Shown here in pieces: positions 8,450 to 18,386 of a DNA stretch of 64,000 nucleotides. The translations under genes and the position numbers were made by a program. The stretch covers positions 1 through 64,000 of the forward strand of contig NZ_AUHC01000001.1 in assembly GCF_000422985.1 (NCBI RefSeq), in the 5' to 3' direction. Under the pieces are notes generated by a model. The model saw nothing but the letters and a program-made list of their open reading frames with translations, did no database searches and had not been told where the DNA came from. Positions within the stretch are counted from its first letter, which is position 1; the number at the start of each line of letters is the position of its first letter. Source of the DNA: Erythrobacter cryptus DSM 12079. Lineage in GTDB: Bacteria > Pseudomonadota > Alphaproteobacteria > Sphingomonadales > Sphingomonadaceae.

Positions 8450-8694
8450 GGGCGTGAGGGATACCAAGAGAAGGGGCTGCGCGCAAAGGCTTGGGCGGGG
8501 CTGTTGATAAGTGGACGAGGCCAGCCGGGGGCTGCGGCGGGACGAGGCACGGGCCGCCACTGCCGCAGCAGCGCTGCGCAAGGTTGACCTCTCGGGGCCG
8601 CTCGGCAATGGCACGGCGCACCGGGGCAGGGGTCGAATCGCGCATGTGCCAGCGCGGGCGCCCCATCCGGCCCGGTGCGCCGCAGGAGATTTTC

Positions 8695-10677
8695 GTGCCG
8701 ATCAGCCTCGATCCCGCCCGGCTTCAGCCCATGGCCAATGCCATCCGTGTGCTTGCGATGGACGCGGTCGAGGCGGCCAATTCGGGCCATCCGGGCATGC
8801 CCATGGGCATGGCCGATGTCGCCACGGTGCTCTTTGCCCGGCACCTCAAGTTCGATCCTTCAGCGCCGCGCTGGCCCGATCGCGATCGCTTCGTGCTTTC
8901 GGCCGGACACGGCTCGATGCTGATCTACAGCCTGCTTTACCTCACCGGCTATGCGCGCCCGACGATCGCCGACATCCGCGCCTTTCGCCAGCTCTCCAGC
9001 CCTTGTGCCGGGCACCCGGAAAACTTCCTGCTCGAAGGGGTGGAATGCACCACCGGGCCGCTGGGGCAGGGCCTTGCCATGGCGGTGGGCATGGCAATGG
9101 CCGAGCGGCATCTAAACGCCGTTTTCGGGGACGACCTCGTTGATCACCGCACCTGGGTGATCGCCGGCGATGGCTGCCTGATGGAGGGCATCAACCACGA
9201 GGCGATCGGCCTTGCCGGGCACCTCGGGCTTGGGCGATTGATCGTGCTGTGGGATGACAACCGCATCACCATCGACGGGGCCACCGATCTGTCGACCAGT
9301 GAGGATATCCTCGCCCGCTATGCCGCCACCGGCTGGCACGTTGCCAGCTGCGATGGCCATGATTTTGCCGATATCGACCGCGCGCTGGGTGAGGCCAAGG
9401 CTGATCCGCGTCCCTCGCTCATCGCCTGCCGCACACTGATCGGCAAGGGGGCGCCCAACAAGCAGGGCACCAGTGGCGTGCATGGTTCCCCGCTGGGTGC
9501 TGCCGAGGCCGCGGCGGTGCGCGAGGCGCTGGGCTGGGCGCATCCGCCCTTCGAGATCCCCGAGGCGATCCTTGCCGACTGGCGCATGGCCGGCGAGCCG
9601 GGGCGCGCGGCGCATGGCGCCTGGGCCGGGCGGCTGGCGGCAAGCCCGCACAAGGCCGAGTTCGCGCGGCGCATGGCGGGTGATCTTCCGGGCACCTTCA
9701 GCCTCACGGCCCATGTCGAGGCGCTGCTCGCCAAGCCGCAGCAGGTGGCGACCCGGAAGGCCAGCGAGCTGGCGCTCTCCGCGATCAACCCGCAGCTTCC
9801 CGACACGATTGGCGGCAGCGCGGATCTCACTGGCTCGAACAACACGCTCGCGGGCGGGATCACTGCCTTGACGCGTGAGGACTATGCCGGGCGCTATGTC
9901 TATTATGGCATTCGTGAGTTCGGCATGGCCGCGGCGATGAACGGGATGGCGCTGCATGGCGGGGTGATCCCCTATGGCGGCACCTTCCTGGTGTTCACCG
10001 ACTATGCCCGCGCGGCGATCCGCCTCTCGGCGCTCCAGCATTGCCGCGTGATCTATGTGATGACCCATGATTCGATCGGGCTGGGCGAGGACGGGCCGAC
10101 CCACCAGCCGATCGAGCATCTGGCCTCCTTGCGCGCCATGCCCAATCTCCTGGTGATGCGCCCGGCCGATGCGGTCGAGACCGCGCTGTGCTGGGAGCTG
10201 GCGCTGCGCGCCGAAGAGACGCCGAGCGTGCTGGTGCTCACCCGCCAGAATGTGCCGCAATTGCTCGGGCCGGAGCATTTGGGCGAGGTGCAACGCGGCG
10301 GCTATCGCCTGCGCGCCGCCAGCGCGCCGCGGCAGGTGGTGCTGGTGGCGAGCGGTTCGGAACTGGCGCTCGCCTGTCAATGCGCCGAACGGCTCGAGGA
10401 GCAGGGGATCGGCGCCGATGTGGTCTCGATGGTCTGCACCGAACTGTTTGACCGGCAGGATGCGGCCTATCGTGCCGACATCCTTCCGCGCGATGCGCTG
10501 ATCGTCTCGATCGAGGCGGGCAGCACCTTCGGCTGGGAGCGCTATACCGGCAGGGACGGGCTCAACATCGGGATTGACCGCTTCGGCGCTTCGGCCCCGG
10601 CGGGCGATCTGTTTGCCCATTTCGGCTTCACCGCGGACGCGATCGTCCCGCAAATCCTGAACAAACTCAAGGCATAG
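8695..10677 (+). CDS. tkt: Transketolase
   Basis: A 660-residue TPP-dependent transketolase of the pentose phosphate pathway. The TPP motif starts at GDG (158-160), and the N-terminal HPGMPMG and FVLSAGHGSMLIYSL match the family. The start is a GTG at 8695, preceded by AGGAG at 8683-8687 with a 7-nt spacer and followed at once by the conserved DPARLQPMANAIRVLAMDAV; upstream in-frame starts would add an implausible basic tail. It lies 15 bp upstream of gap and begins the glycolytic gene run tkt-gap-pgk. Confidence 0.94.
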   Translation: MPISLDPARLQPMANAIRVLAMDAVEAANSGHPGMPMGMADVATVLFARHLKFDPSAPRWPDRDRFVLSAGHGSMLIYSLLYLTGYARPTIADIRAFRQLSSPCAGHPENFLLEGVECTTGPLGQGLAMAVGMAMAERHLNAVFGDDLVDHRTWVIAGDGCLMEGINHEAIGLAGHLGLGRLIVLWDDNRITIDGATDLSTSEDILARYAATGWHVASCDGHDFADIDRALGEAKADPRPSLIACRTLIGKGAPNKQGTSGVHGSPLGAAEAAAVREALGWAHPPFEIPEAILADWRMAGEPGRAAHGAWAGRLAASPHKAEFARRMAGDLPGTFSLTAHVEALLAKPQQVATRKASELALSAINPQLPDTIGGSADLTGSNNTLAGGITALTREDYAGRYVYYGIREFGMAAAMNGMALHGGVIPYGGTFLVFTDYARAAIRLSALQHCRVIYVMTHDSIGLGEDGPTHQPIEHLASLRAMPNLLVMRPADAVETALCWELALRAEETPSVLVLTRQNVPQLLGPEHLGEVQRGGYRLRAASAPRQVVLVASGSELALACQCAERLEEQGIGADVVSMVCTELFDRQDAAYRADILPRDALIVSIEAGSTFGWERYTGRDGLNIGIDRFGASAPAGDLFAHFGFTADAIVPQILNKLKA

Positions 10678-10692
10678 GCAGGAGAATTATTC

Positions 10693-11700
10693 ATGGCCAC
10701 CAAGGTTGCCATCAACGGCTTCGGCCGGATCGGTCGGCTGGTTGCGCGCGCGATCCTCGAGCGCGATGACCATGATCTTGAACTCGTTGCGATCAACGAT
10801 CTGGCCGATGCGCGGTCCAATGCCTTGCTGTTTGCCTATGATTCGATCCATGGCCGCTTTGCCGGCACGGTCGAGGCCGCGGGCGATGCCATCATCGTCA
10901 ACGGCAAGCGCATCGCGGTGACGGCCGAGAAGGACCCGGGCAAGCTTCCCCACGGCGCCATGGGGATTGATATCGTGCTCGAATGCACCGGCTTCTTCCA
11001 GTCGGACGAGGCGAGCCGCCCGCATCTTGCCGCGGGCGCGCGGCGGGTGCTGATCTCGGCGCCGGCCACGGGCGTCTCCAAGACCATCGTCTATGGGGTC
11101 AACCACGAGACGCTCACCGCCGATGACGTGATCGTCTCCAACGCCAGCTGCACCACCAATTGCCTCGCGCCGGTGGCCAAGGTGCTCAATGATGTGATCG
11201 GGATCGAGCGCGGCTTCATGACCACGATCCATTCCTACACCAATGACCAGAGGATGCTTGACCAGATCCACAAGGATCTGCGCCGTGCCCGAGCCGGGGC
11301 GCAGAACATGATCCCCACCACCACCGGCGCCGCGCGGGCTGTCGGCCTGGTGCTGCCCGAACTCAAGGGCAAGCTCGATGGTTCCTCGGTGCGGGTGCCT
11401 ACCCCTAATGTCTCAATGGTCGATCTGGTCTTCGTGCCCAGCCGCGAGACCAGCGCCGAGGAGATCAACGCAGCGCTCAAGGCCGCTGCCGAAGGACCGA
11501 TGAAGGGCGTGCTCGACTATACCGAGGAGCCGTTGGTCTCGAGCGATTTCAACCACTACCCGGCCTCTTCCACCGTCGATGCGCTGGAAACCAGCGTGAT
11601 GGAAGGCAAGCTTGCCCGCGTGGTCAGCTGGTATGACAACGAATGGGGCTTTTCCAACCGTATGATCGACACCGCCGGGGTGATGGCAAAGCTCCTGTAA
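10693..11700 (+). CDS. gap: Glyceraldehyde-3-phosphate dehydrogenase, type I
   Basis: A 335-residue NAD-dependent GAPDH. The Rossmann motif GFGRIGRL is at 9-16, the catalytic Cys153 is in [12 protein letters not shown], and the catalytic His is in TIHSYTNDQ. An AGGAG ribosome site lies at the expected distance before the ATG. It works between tkt and pgk in the lower glycolytic pathway. Nothing unusual in length or motifs. Confidence 0.97.
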   Translation: MATKVAINGFGRIGRLVARAILERDDHDLELVAINDLADARSNALLFAYDSIHGRFAGTVEAAGDAIIVNGKRIAVTAEKDPGKLPHGAMGIDIVLECTGFFQSDEASRPHLAAGARRVLISAPATGVSKTIVYGVNHETLTADDVIVSNASCTTNCLAPVAKVLNDVIGIERGFMTTIHSYTNDQRMLDQIHKDLRRARAGAQNMIPTTTGAARAVGLVLPELKGKLDGSSVRVPTPNVSMVDLVFVPSRETSAEEINAALKAAAEGPMKGVLDYTEEPLVSSDFNHYPASSTVDALETSVMEGKLARVVSWYDNEWGFSNRMIDTAGVMAKLL

Positions 11701-11792
11701 GCGATTTTCGCCAGCCCGGCGCGGGGCCGGGGCGTGAAAGGCGGTGGCGGGCCCCGGCGGGCCTGCACCTTCGTCACAAGGACGGGAAACTC

Positions 11793-13010
11793 ATGGCCAA
11801 GTTCAGGACGCTCGACGATCTGCCCGCCGACCTTGCCGGCAAGGTCGCGCTGGTGCGGGTCGATCTCAACCTGCCGATGAAGGATGGCTCGGCGAGCGAT
11901 GTGACGCGGGTCGAGGCGGTGAGGCCCACCATTCTCGAGCTTGCTGGCCGCGGTGCCAAGGTGCTGCTGCTTGCCCATTTCGGGCGGCCCAAGGGGCGGC
12001 GTTCTTCCACGCTTTCGACCAGCATGGTCGTGGGCGATGTCGAGCGCGTGCTGGGGCGCGAGGTGATGTTCATTCCCGAGATCGCCGGGCCGGTGGTGGC
12101 CCAGGCGATCGGCATCCTGCGGGACGGCGACATCGGCCTTCTCGAGAACACCCGCTTCTGGCCGGGCGAGGAGAAGAACGATCCCGAGCTTGCCAAGGCC
12201 ATCGCTGCGCACGGGGATTTCTACGTCAACGATGCCTTTTCCGCCGCGCACCGCGCCCACGCCAGCACCGAGGGCCTCGCGCGCCTGCTCCCGGCCTATG
12301 CCGGCCGGGCAATGGAGGCCGAACTCAAGGCCCTCGACGCGGCGCTCGGCAAGCCTGAGCAGCCGGTGGCTGCGGTGGTGGGCGGGGCCAAGGTCTCGAC
12401 CAAGCTTGCCGTGCTTGAGAACCTCGTCGGCAAGGTGCAGCATCTCATCATCGGTGGGGGCATGGCCAACACCTTCCTTGCCGCGCGCGGGGTGAAGGTG
12501 GGCAAGAGCCTGTGCGAGCACGAGCTTGCTGCGAGCGCGGCGCGGATCATGGATGAGGCCGATCACGCCGGTTGCACCATCCACCTGCCCTATGACGTGG
12601 TGGTGGCCCAGGAATTTGCCGCCAACCCGCCCTCCTTGCGGGTGTGCAATGTCCATGAGGTGGCCGATGACGAGATGATCCTCGATCTTGGCCCCCAGGC
12701 GGTCGAGGCACTCGCCGATGTGCTCAAGACCTGCCGCACGCTGGTGTGGAACGGGCCCTTGGGCGCCTTCGAGACCCCGCCTTTCGAAGCGGCCACCGTG
12801 GCTCTCGCACGCACCGCCGCAGCGCTGACGCTCGAAGGCTCGCTCACCAGCGTTGCTGGCGGTGGCGACACGGTGGCGGCGCTTGCCGCTGCCGGGGTGA
12901 CGCAGGATTTCTCCTATGTTTCAACCGCCGGCGGGGCCTTCCTCGAATGGATGGAAGGACGCGAACTGCCGGGCGTTGCGGCGCTGATCGCGGCGGGCGG
13001 GGGCGCATGA
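11793..13010 (+). CDS. pgk: Phosphoglycerate kinase
   Basis: A 405-residue PGK. The N-terminal substrate site includes VRVDLNLPM and HFGRPKG, the hinge region has GGAKVSTK and [12 protein letters not shown], and the C-terminal nucleotide site has WNGPLGAFE and VAGGGDT. The ATG at 11793 is chosen because it immediately precedes the conserved FRTLDDLP start, although the frame stays open upstream. Its stop overlaps the start of the following hotdog-fold gene (ATGA). Confidence 0.96.
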   Translation: MAKFRTLDDLPADLAGKVALVRVDLNLPMKDGSASDVTRVEAVRPTILELAGRGAKVLLLAHFGRPKGRRSSTLSTSMVVGDVERVLGREVMFIPEIAGPVVAQAIGILRDGDIGLLENTRFWPGEEKNDPELAKAIAAHGDFYVNDAFSAAHRAHASTEGLARLLPAYAGRAMEAELKALDAALGKPEQPVAAVVGGAKVSTKLAVLENLVGKVQHLIIGGGMANTFLAARGVKVGKSLCEHELAASAARIMDEADHAGCTIHLPYDVVVAQEFAANPPSLRVCNVHEVADDEMILDLGPQAVEALADVLKTCRTLVWNGPLGAFETPPFEAATVALARTAAALTLEGSLTSVAGGGDTVAALAAAGVTQDFSYVSTAGGAFLEWMEGRELPGVAALIAAGGGA

Positions 13011-13459
13011 GCGAGGCGGTCGAATCCAGCTACGGTGCCCTTACGGTGATGCAGGAGGGCGAATTTGCCGGCTGGCGCTTCTGGCAGGGCGATCCCTTCG
13101 AGACCCGCTCCGGCCCGTTCTTCTTTCGCCGCGAGGATGATGGCTCCTACGTGAGCGCCTTTCGCGCCGAGCCGCGGCATATGAACGGCGGCGGCTTCAT
13201 GCACGGCGGCTGCCTGATGACCTTTGCCGATTTCGCGCTGTTTGCCATCGCCACCGATGCGCTGGCCGGCGACCATGCGGTGACGCTCAACCTTTCGGGC
13301 GATTTTCTCGGCCCGATCAGCGCCGGGGCGCTGGTCGAGGCGCGCGGCGAAGTCACCCGCGGTGGCGGTAAGACCATCTTCGTGCGCGGCCTTGTCACCG
13401 GCGATGGCCAGCCGGCGCTCAGCTTTTCCGGGATCATCCGCCGCATTTCGAGGCGCTGA
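13007..13459 (+). CDS. PaaI-type hotdog-fold thioesterase
   Basis: A 150-residue protein with the hotdog core. The sequence [22 protein letters not shown] (residues about 61-82) resembles the HGG active-site loop and helix of PaaI/YbgC-like acyl-CoA thioesterases. The substrate cannot be read from the sequence. It overlaps the pgk stop by 4 bp and is therefore probably co-translated, although a metabolic link to glycolysis is not obvious. Confidence 0.8.
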   Translation: MSEAVESSYGALTVMQEGEFAGWRFWQGDPFETRSGPFFFRREDDGSYVSAFRAEPRHMNGGGFMHGGCLMTFADFALFAIATDALAGDHAVTLNLSGDFLGPISAGALVEARGEVTRGGGKTIFVRGLVTGDGQPALSFSGIIRRISRR

Positions 13460-13583
13460 GCCTTCGCGGTTGCAGCATCGCGGGCGCCTCGCTAAGGGCA
13501 GGCCGGCCGCGCAATGCATAGGTATGCAAAGGCGGCAAGGGGCCGCAATTCAGCCATTCCGAGCCACTTGGAGAGCTTTTGCG

Positions 13584-14471
13584 ATGAACACTGAGGAAAT
13601 GACCCAACGCATTGCCACCGGACAGGGGTTCATCGCCGCGCTCGATCAATCGGGCGGCTCCACCCCCAAGGCGCTCAGGGGCTATGGCGTGGCGGACAGC
13701 GAATGGGCGAGCGAGGAGGAGATGTTCGCCCTCATCCACGCGATGCGCGCCCGGGTGATCACCGCGCCCGCTTTTGCCAGCGGCAAGGTGATCGGGGCGA
13801 TCCTGTTCGAGCGCACCATGGATGGCGAGGTCGATGGCCGCCCCACCGCCGAGGCGCTCAAGGCCCGCGGGATTGTGCCCTTCATCAAGGTGGACGAGGG
13901 CCTCGCCGAGGAGGCCGATGGCGTCCAGCTGATGAAGCCGATGGGCAAGCTCGCAGCGCTGCTCGACAAGGCGGTGGCTGCGGGCATGTTCGGCACCAAG
14001 ATGCGCTCGGTGATCAAGGCTGCCAACCCTGCTGGCATCGCCGCGGTGGTGGCGCAGCAATTTGCCGTCGCTGACGAGATTCTCGCCGCCGGGCTGATGC
14101 CGATCATCGAACCTGAATATGACATCACCGCCGCCGATCGCGAGGCGGGCGAGGAACTGCTGCTTGGCGAAATCCTCAAGCATCTCGAGGCCTTGCCCCA
14201 AGGCCGGCAGGTGATGCTGAAGCTCTCGATCCCGGCGCGTGCCGGGCTTTGTGCGCCGCTCATCAGCCACCCCAAGGTGCTGCGCGTGGTCGCGCTCTCG
14301 GGCGGCTATTCGACCGACGAGGCCTGCGCGCGCCTCGCGCAGAACCCGGGGATGATCGCCAGCTTCAGCCGCGGCCTGTTGCAGGATCTGCGCCGCGACC
14401 AGTCGGACGAGGAATTCAACGCGGTGCTCGCCAAGGCGATCGACCAGATCGCGGCGGCATCCGTCGATTGA
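13584..14471 (+). CDS. Fructose-bisphosphate aldolase, class I
   Basis: A 295-residue single-domain class I aldolase, the bacterial short form. The likely Schiff-base Lys213 is in MLKLSIPARAGL, FIKVDEG (100-106) and IIEPEYD (174-180) are conserved active-site strands, and the N-terminal ALDQSGGSTPKAL is diagnostic. It cleaves fructose-1,6-bisphosphate without a divalent metal. It stands about 120 bp after the hotdog gene, so it may have its own promoter while remaining in the tkt-gap-pgk neighbourhood. Confidence 0.92.
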   Translation: MNTEEMTQRIATGQGFIAALDQSGGSTPKALRGYGVADSEWASEEEMFALIHAMRARVITAPAFASGKVIGAILFERTMDGEVDGRPTAEALKARGIVPFIKVDEGLAEEADGVQLMKPMGKLAALLDKAVAAGMFGTKMRSVIKAANPAGIAAVVAQQFAVADEILAAGLMPIIEPEYDITAADREAGEELLLGEILKHLEALPQGRQVMLKLSIPARAGLCAPLISHPKVLRVVALSGGYSTDEACARLAQNPGMIASFSRGLLQDLRRDQSDEEFNAVLAKAIDQIAAASVD

Positions 14472-14553
14472 CGCGCGCGCTCCAGCGATCCGCGCTGCCA
14501 TTGGCCTTGGCCGCGTGACAGCACGGCGCAGCAAAGCCGTGAGGAAGGGCAAG

Positions 14554-14955
14554 ATGTTGGCAGGTCGGATCGGTTTGATTGTCGGTGCGCTGGGCCTCCT
14601 TGGCCTCGGCTGGGCGCTGCTTGACTTTACTGCAACCATGATCGGCTGGCTCCAACCTGAGGCGCGCGCTGGGGCGAGCACGATCACGGTGATCAATGGT
14701 GCCCTCGCATCGACGATGGGGCTGATCGCGGCGCAGTGGCTGGGGACCGCGTGGCGGCCCACGGCAGACCGGCTTTCCACCGCCCGTTTTGCCGCGCTCA
14801 TCCCGCTCGTGACGGGTGGATTGATGGCGGGCGTGATCGGGCTTGGCTACGAGCCTGCGCTGCTGCCGCTCGTGGCAGGGGCAGCAGGTGGGTTTGGCGC
14901 CTGGGGAATGGGGCGCAGCTTCCCGCATGGCGCTGGCCAGCCCCAAGAGGGGTGA
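14554..14955 (+). CDS. Small integral membrane protein of unknown function
   Basis: A 133-residue protein with about four hydrophobic segments (near 4-25, 39-60, 77-97 and 100-118), a short glutamine/glycine tail and no recognised domain. The ATG at 14554 has a GAGGAAGG-like ribosome site; an in-frame GTG at 14515 would add a basic 13-residue stretch and is less likely. The end overlaps no neighbour; the thiE-like gene begins 31 bp later. Confidence 0.65.
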   Translation: MLAGRIGLIVGALGLLGLGWALLDFTATMIGWLQPEARAGASTITVINGALASTMGLIAAQWLGTAWRPTADRLSTARFAALIPLVTGGLMAGVIGLGYEPALLPLVAGAAGGFGAWGMGRSFPHGAGQPQEG

Positions 14956-14986
14956 CCGCGGCGCGCCAAGCCTCTATGCGCGCTCC

Positions 14987-15664
14987 ATGATCCCGACGCA
15001 GCTCTATCTCATCTCGCCGCTCGAGGTTGGCGGCGATTTTCCCCAGCGGCTCGAGCGCGCGCTCGCCGCGGGCGCGCGGCGGCATGGCGATCTCGTCACC
15101 GCCTTCCAGTTTCGCGTGAAAGGGGTGGACAGCCACGAGGCCGCGCGGCTTGCCGCGCCCTTGCAGGAAATCTGCGCCGCGCATGATGTGGCCTTCATCG
15201 TCAATGATTCGATCGCGCTGGCCAAGCGTTTGAAGGCCGATGGGGTGCACCTGGGCCAGGAGGATGGCTCACCCCGCGATGCCCGCGCCGCGCTCGGCCA
15301 CCAGGCGCAGATCGGCGTCACCTGCCATGCCTCGAAGCACCTTGCCATGGAAGCAGGCGAGGCGGGGGCCGATTATGTCGCCTTCGGGGCCTTTTTCCCC
15401 TCGCACACCAAGGACAAGGGCGAGGCCGCGCGGCCTACGCCCGAACTCATTGCCTGGTGGGTGCGCCTGTTCGAGATCCCCTGCGTTGCCATCGGTGGGA
15501 TCACCCCTGACAATTGCCGGCCGCTGGTCGAGGCAGGGGCCGATTTCCTTGCGGTGAGCCACGCGGTGTGGGGCGGGGACGAGGTCGCGGCGATCGAGGC
15601 CTTCGCTCGGGTGCTGCGGCCCGAGCCCCACGGCAAGGGTGATAGCGCCGCCGATCCCGGCTAG
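14987..15664 (+). CDS. thiE: Thiamine-phosphate synthase (ThiE-like)
   Basis: A 225-residue TIM-barrel protein with ThiE features: FQFRVKG near 42-48, FIVNDSIALAKRLKADGVHLGQED near 70-93, YVAFGAFFPSHTK near 128-140 and the phosphate loop VAIGGITPDN near 168-177. ThiE joins HMP-pyrophosphate and thiazole phosphate. No other thiamine gene or TPP riboswitch is nearby, so it could instead be a TenI-like relative, but the VNDS and HLGQ motifs favour ThiE. Confidence 0.8.
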   Translation: MIPTQLYLISPLEVGGDFPQRLERALAAGARRHGDLVTAFQFRVKGVDSHEAARLAAPLQEICAAHDVAFIVNDSIALAKRLKADGVHLGQEDGSPRDARAALGHQAQIGVTCHASKHLAMEAGEAGADYVAFGAFFPSHTKDKGEAARPTPELIAWWVRLFEIPCVAIGGITPDNCRPLVEAGADFLAVSHAVWGGDEVAAIEAFARVLRPEPHGKGDSAADPG

Positions 15665-15677
15665 GCGCGCGCCTGCG

Positions 15678-16097
15678 ATGATGTGCCTGCGCGCCTTCCT
15701 CTGCCGCCACGCCCGCACGGTGCTGGCGCTGCTGGCGCTGGTGCTGGCGATGAAGGCGCTGCTGCCGGCGGGCACCATGCTGGCGCCGGCGGGTGAGCGG
15801 CTGCTTACCGTCACCATCTGCGCCGATGCCAGCGGCGCGCCGCGGCAGATCACGATCGCGGTTCCGGTGCGCAAGGACACCGGGGCCAAGGAGCATGGCG
15901 CGGCGGCAGACAAGCACCAGCCCTGCGCCTTTGCGGCTCTGGGCAAGGCGGCGCTTGGCGGGGCCGATCCGCTGCTGCTGGCTGCGGCACTTTCCTTCGT
16001 GCTGTTGCTGGGCCTTTCGCCCACGCGCGCGCCGCTGCGGCGCGTGCCCGCCTTCCTGCGCCCGCCGCTGCGCGGCCCGCCGCTTCCCACCGCCTGA
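15678..16097 (+). CDS. DUF2946 family protein
   Basis: A 139-residue protein with an N-terminal hydrophobic helix (about 12-33), then TVTICADASG, then HQPCAFAALGKAAL and a second hydrophobic segment. The small Cys-containing HxPC motif is characteristic of DUF2946 proteins, often encoded beside copper-type TonB receptors. The start could be either of two adjacent ATGs (15678, 15681). It lies 111 bp ahead of the receptor on the same strand, which supports a joint role in outer-envelope metal handling (inference). Confidence 0.7.
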   Translation: MMCLRAFLCRHARTVLALLALVLAMKALLPAGTMLAPAGERLLTVTICADASGAPRQITIAVPVRKDTGAKEHGAAADKHQPCAFAALGKAALGGADPLLLAAALSFVLLLGLSPTRAPLRRVPAFLRPPLRGPPLPTA

Positions 16098-16113
16098 TCC
16101 TCAGCGCCGCTTG

Positions 16114-16141
16114 CGCCCTGCCGCCTGCTGGCGGCGGGGCG
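16114..16141 (+). other. 12-bp hairpin between the DUF2946 gene and the TonB receptor gene
   Basis: The arms CGCCCTGCCGCC and GGCGGCGGGGCG pair over 12 positions (one G-U) around a TGCT loop. There is no T-run after it, so it is not a standard intrinsic terminator. It may attenuate or stabilise the transcript between the two genes. Confidence 0.4.
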
Positions 16142-16208
16142 GGCGGGCGCCTGTGCCGCGGCAGGCCGAGGCCGGCCGCGCCTTTTCCACCGATACCGGA
16201 CCTAGACA

Positions 16209-18335
16209 ATGCACCTTGCTTCCATGATCCGCGCCGGCCTGTTGGCCGGATGCACGCTCACGGCCGCGCCGCCTGCACTGGCCCAAACGGCTGCCCCTGC
16301 AAATCCCCGCGAGGCGCCCCTTACCGATACCATTATCGTCACTGCCAGGGCCACGCGGCGCGAGGCGATCGCCAGCGATTCGCTTGCCCTCCCGCACCAG
16401 GTGGCGTTGCCCGCCGATGCTGCCGCCATCGCCGCGCGCGTTGCCGGGGGCAACATCTATGGCAATGGCGCGCTTTCGGGCCAGTTCAGCTATCGCGGCC
16501 TTGCCGGCGAGCGCGTGCTCGGCCGGGTCAATGGCCAGCGCTTTGCCACCGGCGGGCCCAATGCCATGGATCCGCCGCACCACTATGCCCCTGCGATCCT
16601 CATCGAGCGCATCGAGGTGGCCCGCGGGGTGGCCCCGGTTTCGCAAGGCCCGGCGCTTGGCGGGGCTGCCAATGCAGAACTGGTGCAGGCGCAATTCGCC
16701 GACAGGCCCACCCTCACGCCGCAAGTGCGCATGGCGAGCCAGTATCGCAGCGTCGACGACAGCCATGCCGTCGGCGGCCTTGCGGCGCTCGCGAGCGAGC
16801 GCTGGCGCTTCGGCCTCATCGCCAGCCGCGAGGAGGGCGATGACTACCGCTTCCCCGGCGGCAAGGCGGTCGGCACCTCGTTCGAACGCAACCTCTACGG
16901 CGTCCACGCGGGCTTCCAGACCGGCGCGGGCGAACTGTTCGTCGAATATCGCCGCAGCGAGACCGACCCTTCGGGCAACCCGCCGTTTGCGCTCGACATC
17001 GTCTATTTCAACACCGACTTCGTGCAGGGCGGATTTCGCGGGCAGATTGCCGAGAATGTCGGGCTGACCGTGCGGCTGGGCCATGTCGCGGTGCGGCACC
17101 TGATGGACAACCAGACGCTGCGCCAGCCCGCCGCCGCGCCGATGCAGGCGCGCGCGACTTTTGCCGATGCCGACACGGTGACGGCCGAGGCCGCGCTGCG
17201 ATTCGGCGGCAACAGCGCCTATTTCGAAGTGGGCGCGGATGCGGAGCTGCACGACCGCTTCGTCACCATCACCAATCCGACCAATCCGGCGTTCTTTATC
17301 CAGTCGCAGCCGAATGTTCAGGCCGAGCGGATCGGCGGCTACCTGCAATGGCGCGGGCAACTGGGCGCGGCGCAATTCGAGCTGGGCGGACGGATCGACC
17401 GGATCGAGCAATCGGTGGGGATCCCGCAACTGGGGGCCGCCGTACCGATGGGCCCCCGCGGTCTGGCGGCAGCCTTTGTCGCCTCGGCACGCAAGGCCGA
17501 GGACACCACTCTCGATGCGGCGGTGCGGCTGTGGCGCCCGGGCGGCGCCCTGGTCCCGCGCCTGTCGCTCGCGCGCAAGACCCGGGTGCCAAGCGTACTC
17601 GAGCGCTTTGCCTGGCTGCCGACCGAGGCCAGCTATGGCCTTGCCGATGGCAATATCTATGTTGGCAATCAGGCGCTTGCGCCCGAAGTCGCGTGGATTG
17701 CCGAGGCCGGGTTCGACTTTGTCAATGACTGGCTGACGCTGCGCCCGACGGTCTATTATCGGCGGATCGAAGACTTCATCCAGGGTACGCCCTTCGATGC
17801 CACCCCCGGGGTGATCGACACGCCGGTGGAGATGGTGGCGGGCATGAACGGCGATCCCACCCCGCTCATGTTCCGCAACACCGATGCCGCGCTCTACGGG
17901 CTTGATCTCGACTTCGTTCTGCGCCCGCTCGCCAGTCTTGAACTTGCCGGCACGGCGAGTGTGGTGCGCGGGGAGCGGCGCGACATTGCCGATGATCTCT
18001 ACCGCATCCCCCCGGCCAATCTGCGCCTTTCTGCCACCTGGGCCACCGGCGATCTGTTGCTGGGGGCCGAGGTGTTCGCGGCGGCGGACCAAAACCGCGT
18101 CTCGCTCACCAACAGCGAGCCTCCCAGCGATGGCTACATCACGCTCGGCCTGTTCGCGCGCTACGCCTTCAGCGAAGGCCTCGCGCTCGAAGCGGGGATC
18201 GAGAACCTGACCGACGAGGCCTATGCCCCGCACCTTGCCGGGCGTAGCCGCGTGGGCGCTTCTGACGTGCCGGTGGGCGCACGCCTGCCGGGGCCGGGAC
18301 GCGGCGCTTGGGTGCGGGTGAAGGCGCAGTTCTGA
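16209..18335 (+). CDS. TonB-dependent receptor, copper-uptake type (OprC/NosA-like)
   Basis: A 708-residue outer-membrane receptor with a signal peptide of about 25 residues ending in ALAQ, a TonB-box-like DTIIVTA near 40, a plug domain with FSYRGLAGERVLGRVNGQ and GGPNAMDPPHHYAPA, and a C-terminal beta-barrel ending in WVRVKAQF with a terminal Phe. The GGPNxMDPP region, together with the neighbouring DUF2946 gene, resembles the OprC/NosA copper receptors. The metal is inferred; a different siderophore or chelate is possible. Confidence 0.82.
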   Translation: MHLASMIRAGLLAGCTLTAAPPALAQTAAPANPREAPLTDTIIVTARATRREAIASDSLALPHQVALPADAAAIAARVAGGNIYGNGALSGQFSYRGLAGERVLGRVNGQRFATGGPNAMDPPHHYAPAILIERIEVARGVAPVSQGPALGGAANAELVQAQFADRPTLTPQVRMASQYRSVDDSHAVGGLAALASERWRFGLIASREEGDDYRFPGGKAVGTSFERNLYGVHAGFQTGAGELFVEYRRSETDPSGNPPFALDIVYFNTDFVQGGFRGQIAENVGLTVRLGHVAVRHLMDNQTLRQPAAAPMQARATFADADTVTAEAALRFGGNSAYFEVGADAELHDRFVTITNPTNPAFFIQSQPNVQAERIGGYLQWRGQLGAAQFELGGRIDRIEQSVGIPQLGAAVPMGPRGLAAAFVASARKAEDTTLDAAVRLWRPGGALVPRLSLARKTRVPSVLERFAWLPTEASYGLADGNIYVGNQALAPEVAWIAEAGFDFVNDWLTLRPTVYYRRIEDFIQGTPFDATPGVIDTPVEMVAGMNGDPTPLMFRNTDAALYGLDLDFVLRPLASLELAGTASVVRGERRDIADDLYRIPPANLRLSATWATGDLLLGAEVFAAADQNRVSLTNSEPPSDGYITLGLFARYAFSEGLALEAGIENLTDEAYAPHLAGRSRVGASDVPVGARLPGPGRGAWVRVKAQF

Positions 18336-18386
18336 GCGCAAAGCGTGAAGGCTGGCCGCATCCGGCGCCTTGTTCGCCGGTTACGG

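Noticed and set aside
14471..14987. TPP riboswitch upstream of the thiE-like gene
   Set aside because: No CTGAGA-type THI box was found in the region and a membrane-protein gene occupies most of it.
16098..16208. Riboswitch (cobalamin or other) ahead of the TonB receptor
   Set aside because: Only a simple GC-rich hairpin is present; no cobalamin box or conserved riboswitch core could be seen.
16101..18341. 746-codon minus-strand frame across the TonB receptor
   Set aside because: Antisense to a receptor with clear signal peptide, plug and barrel; no independent support.
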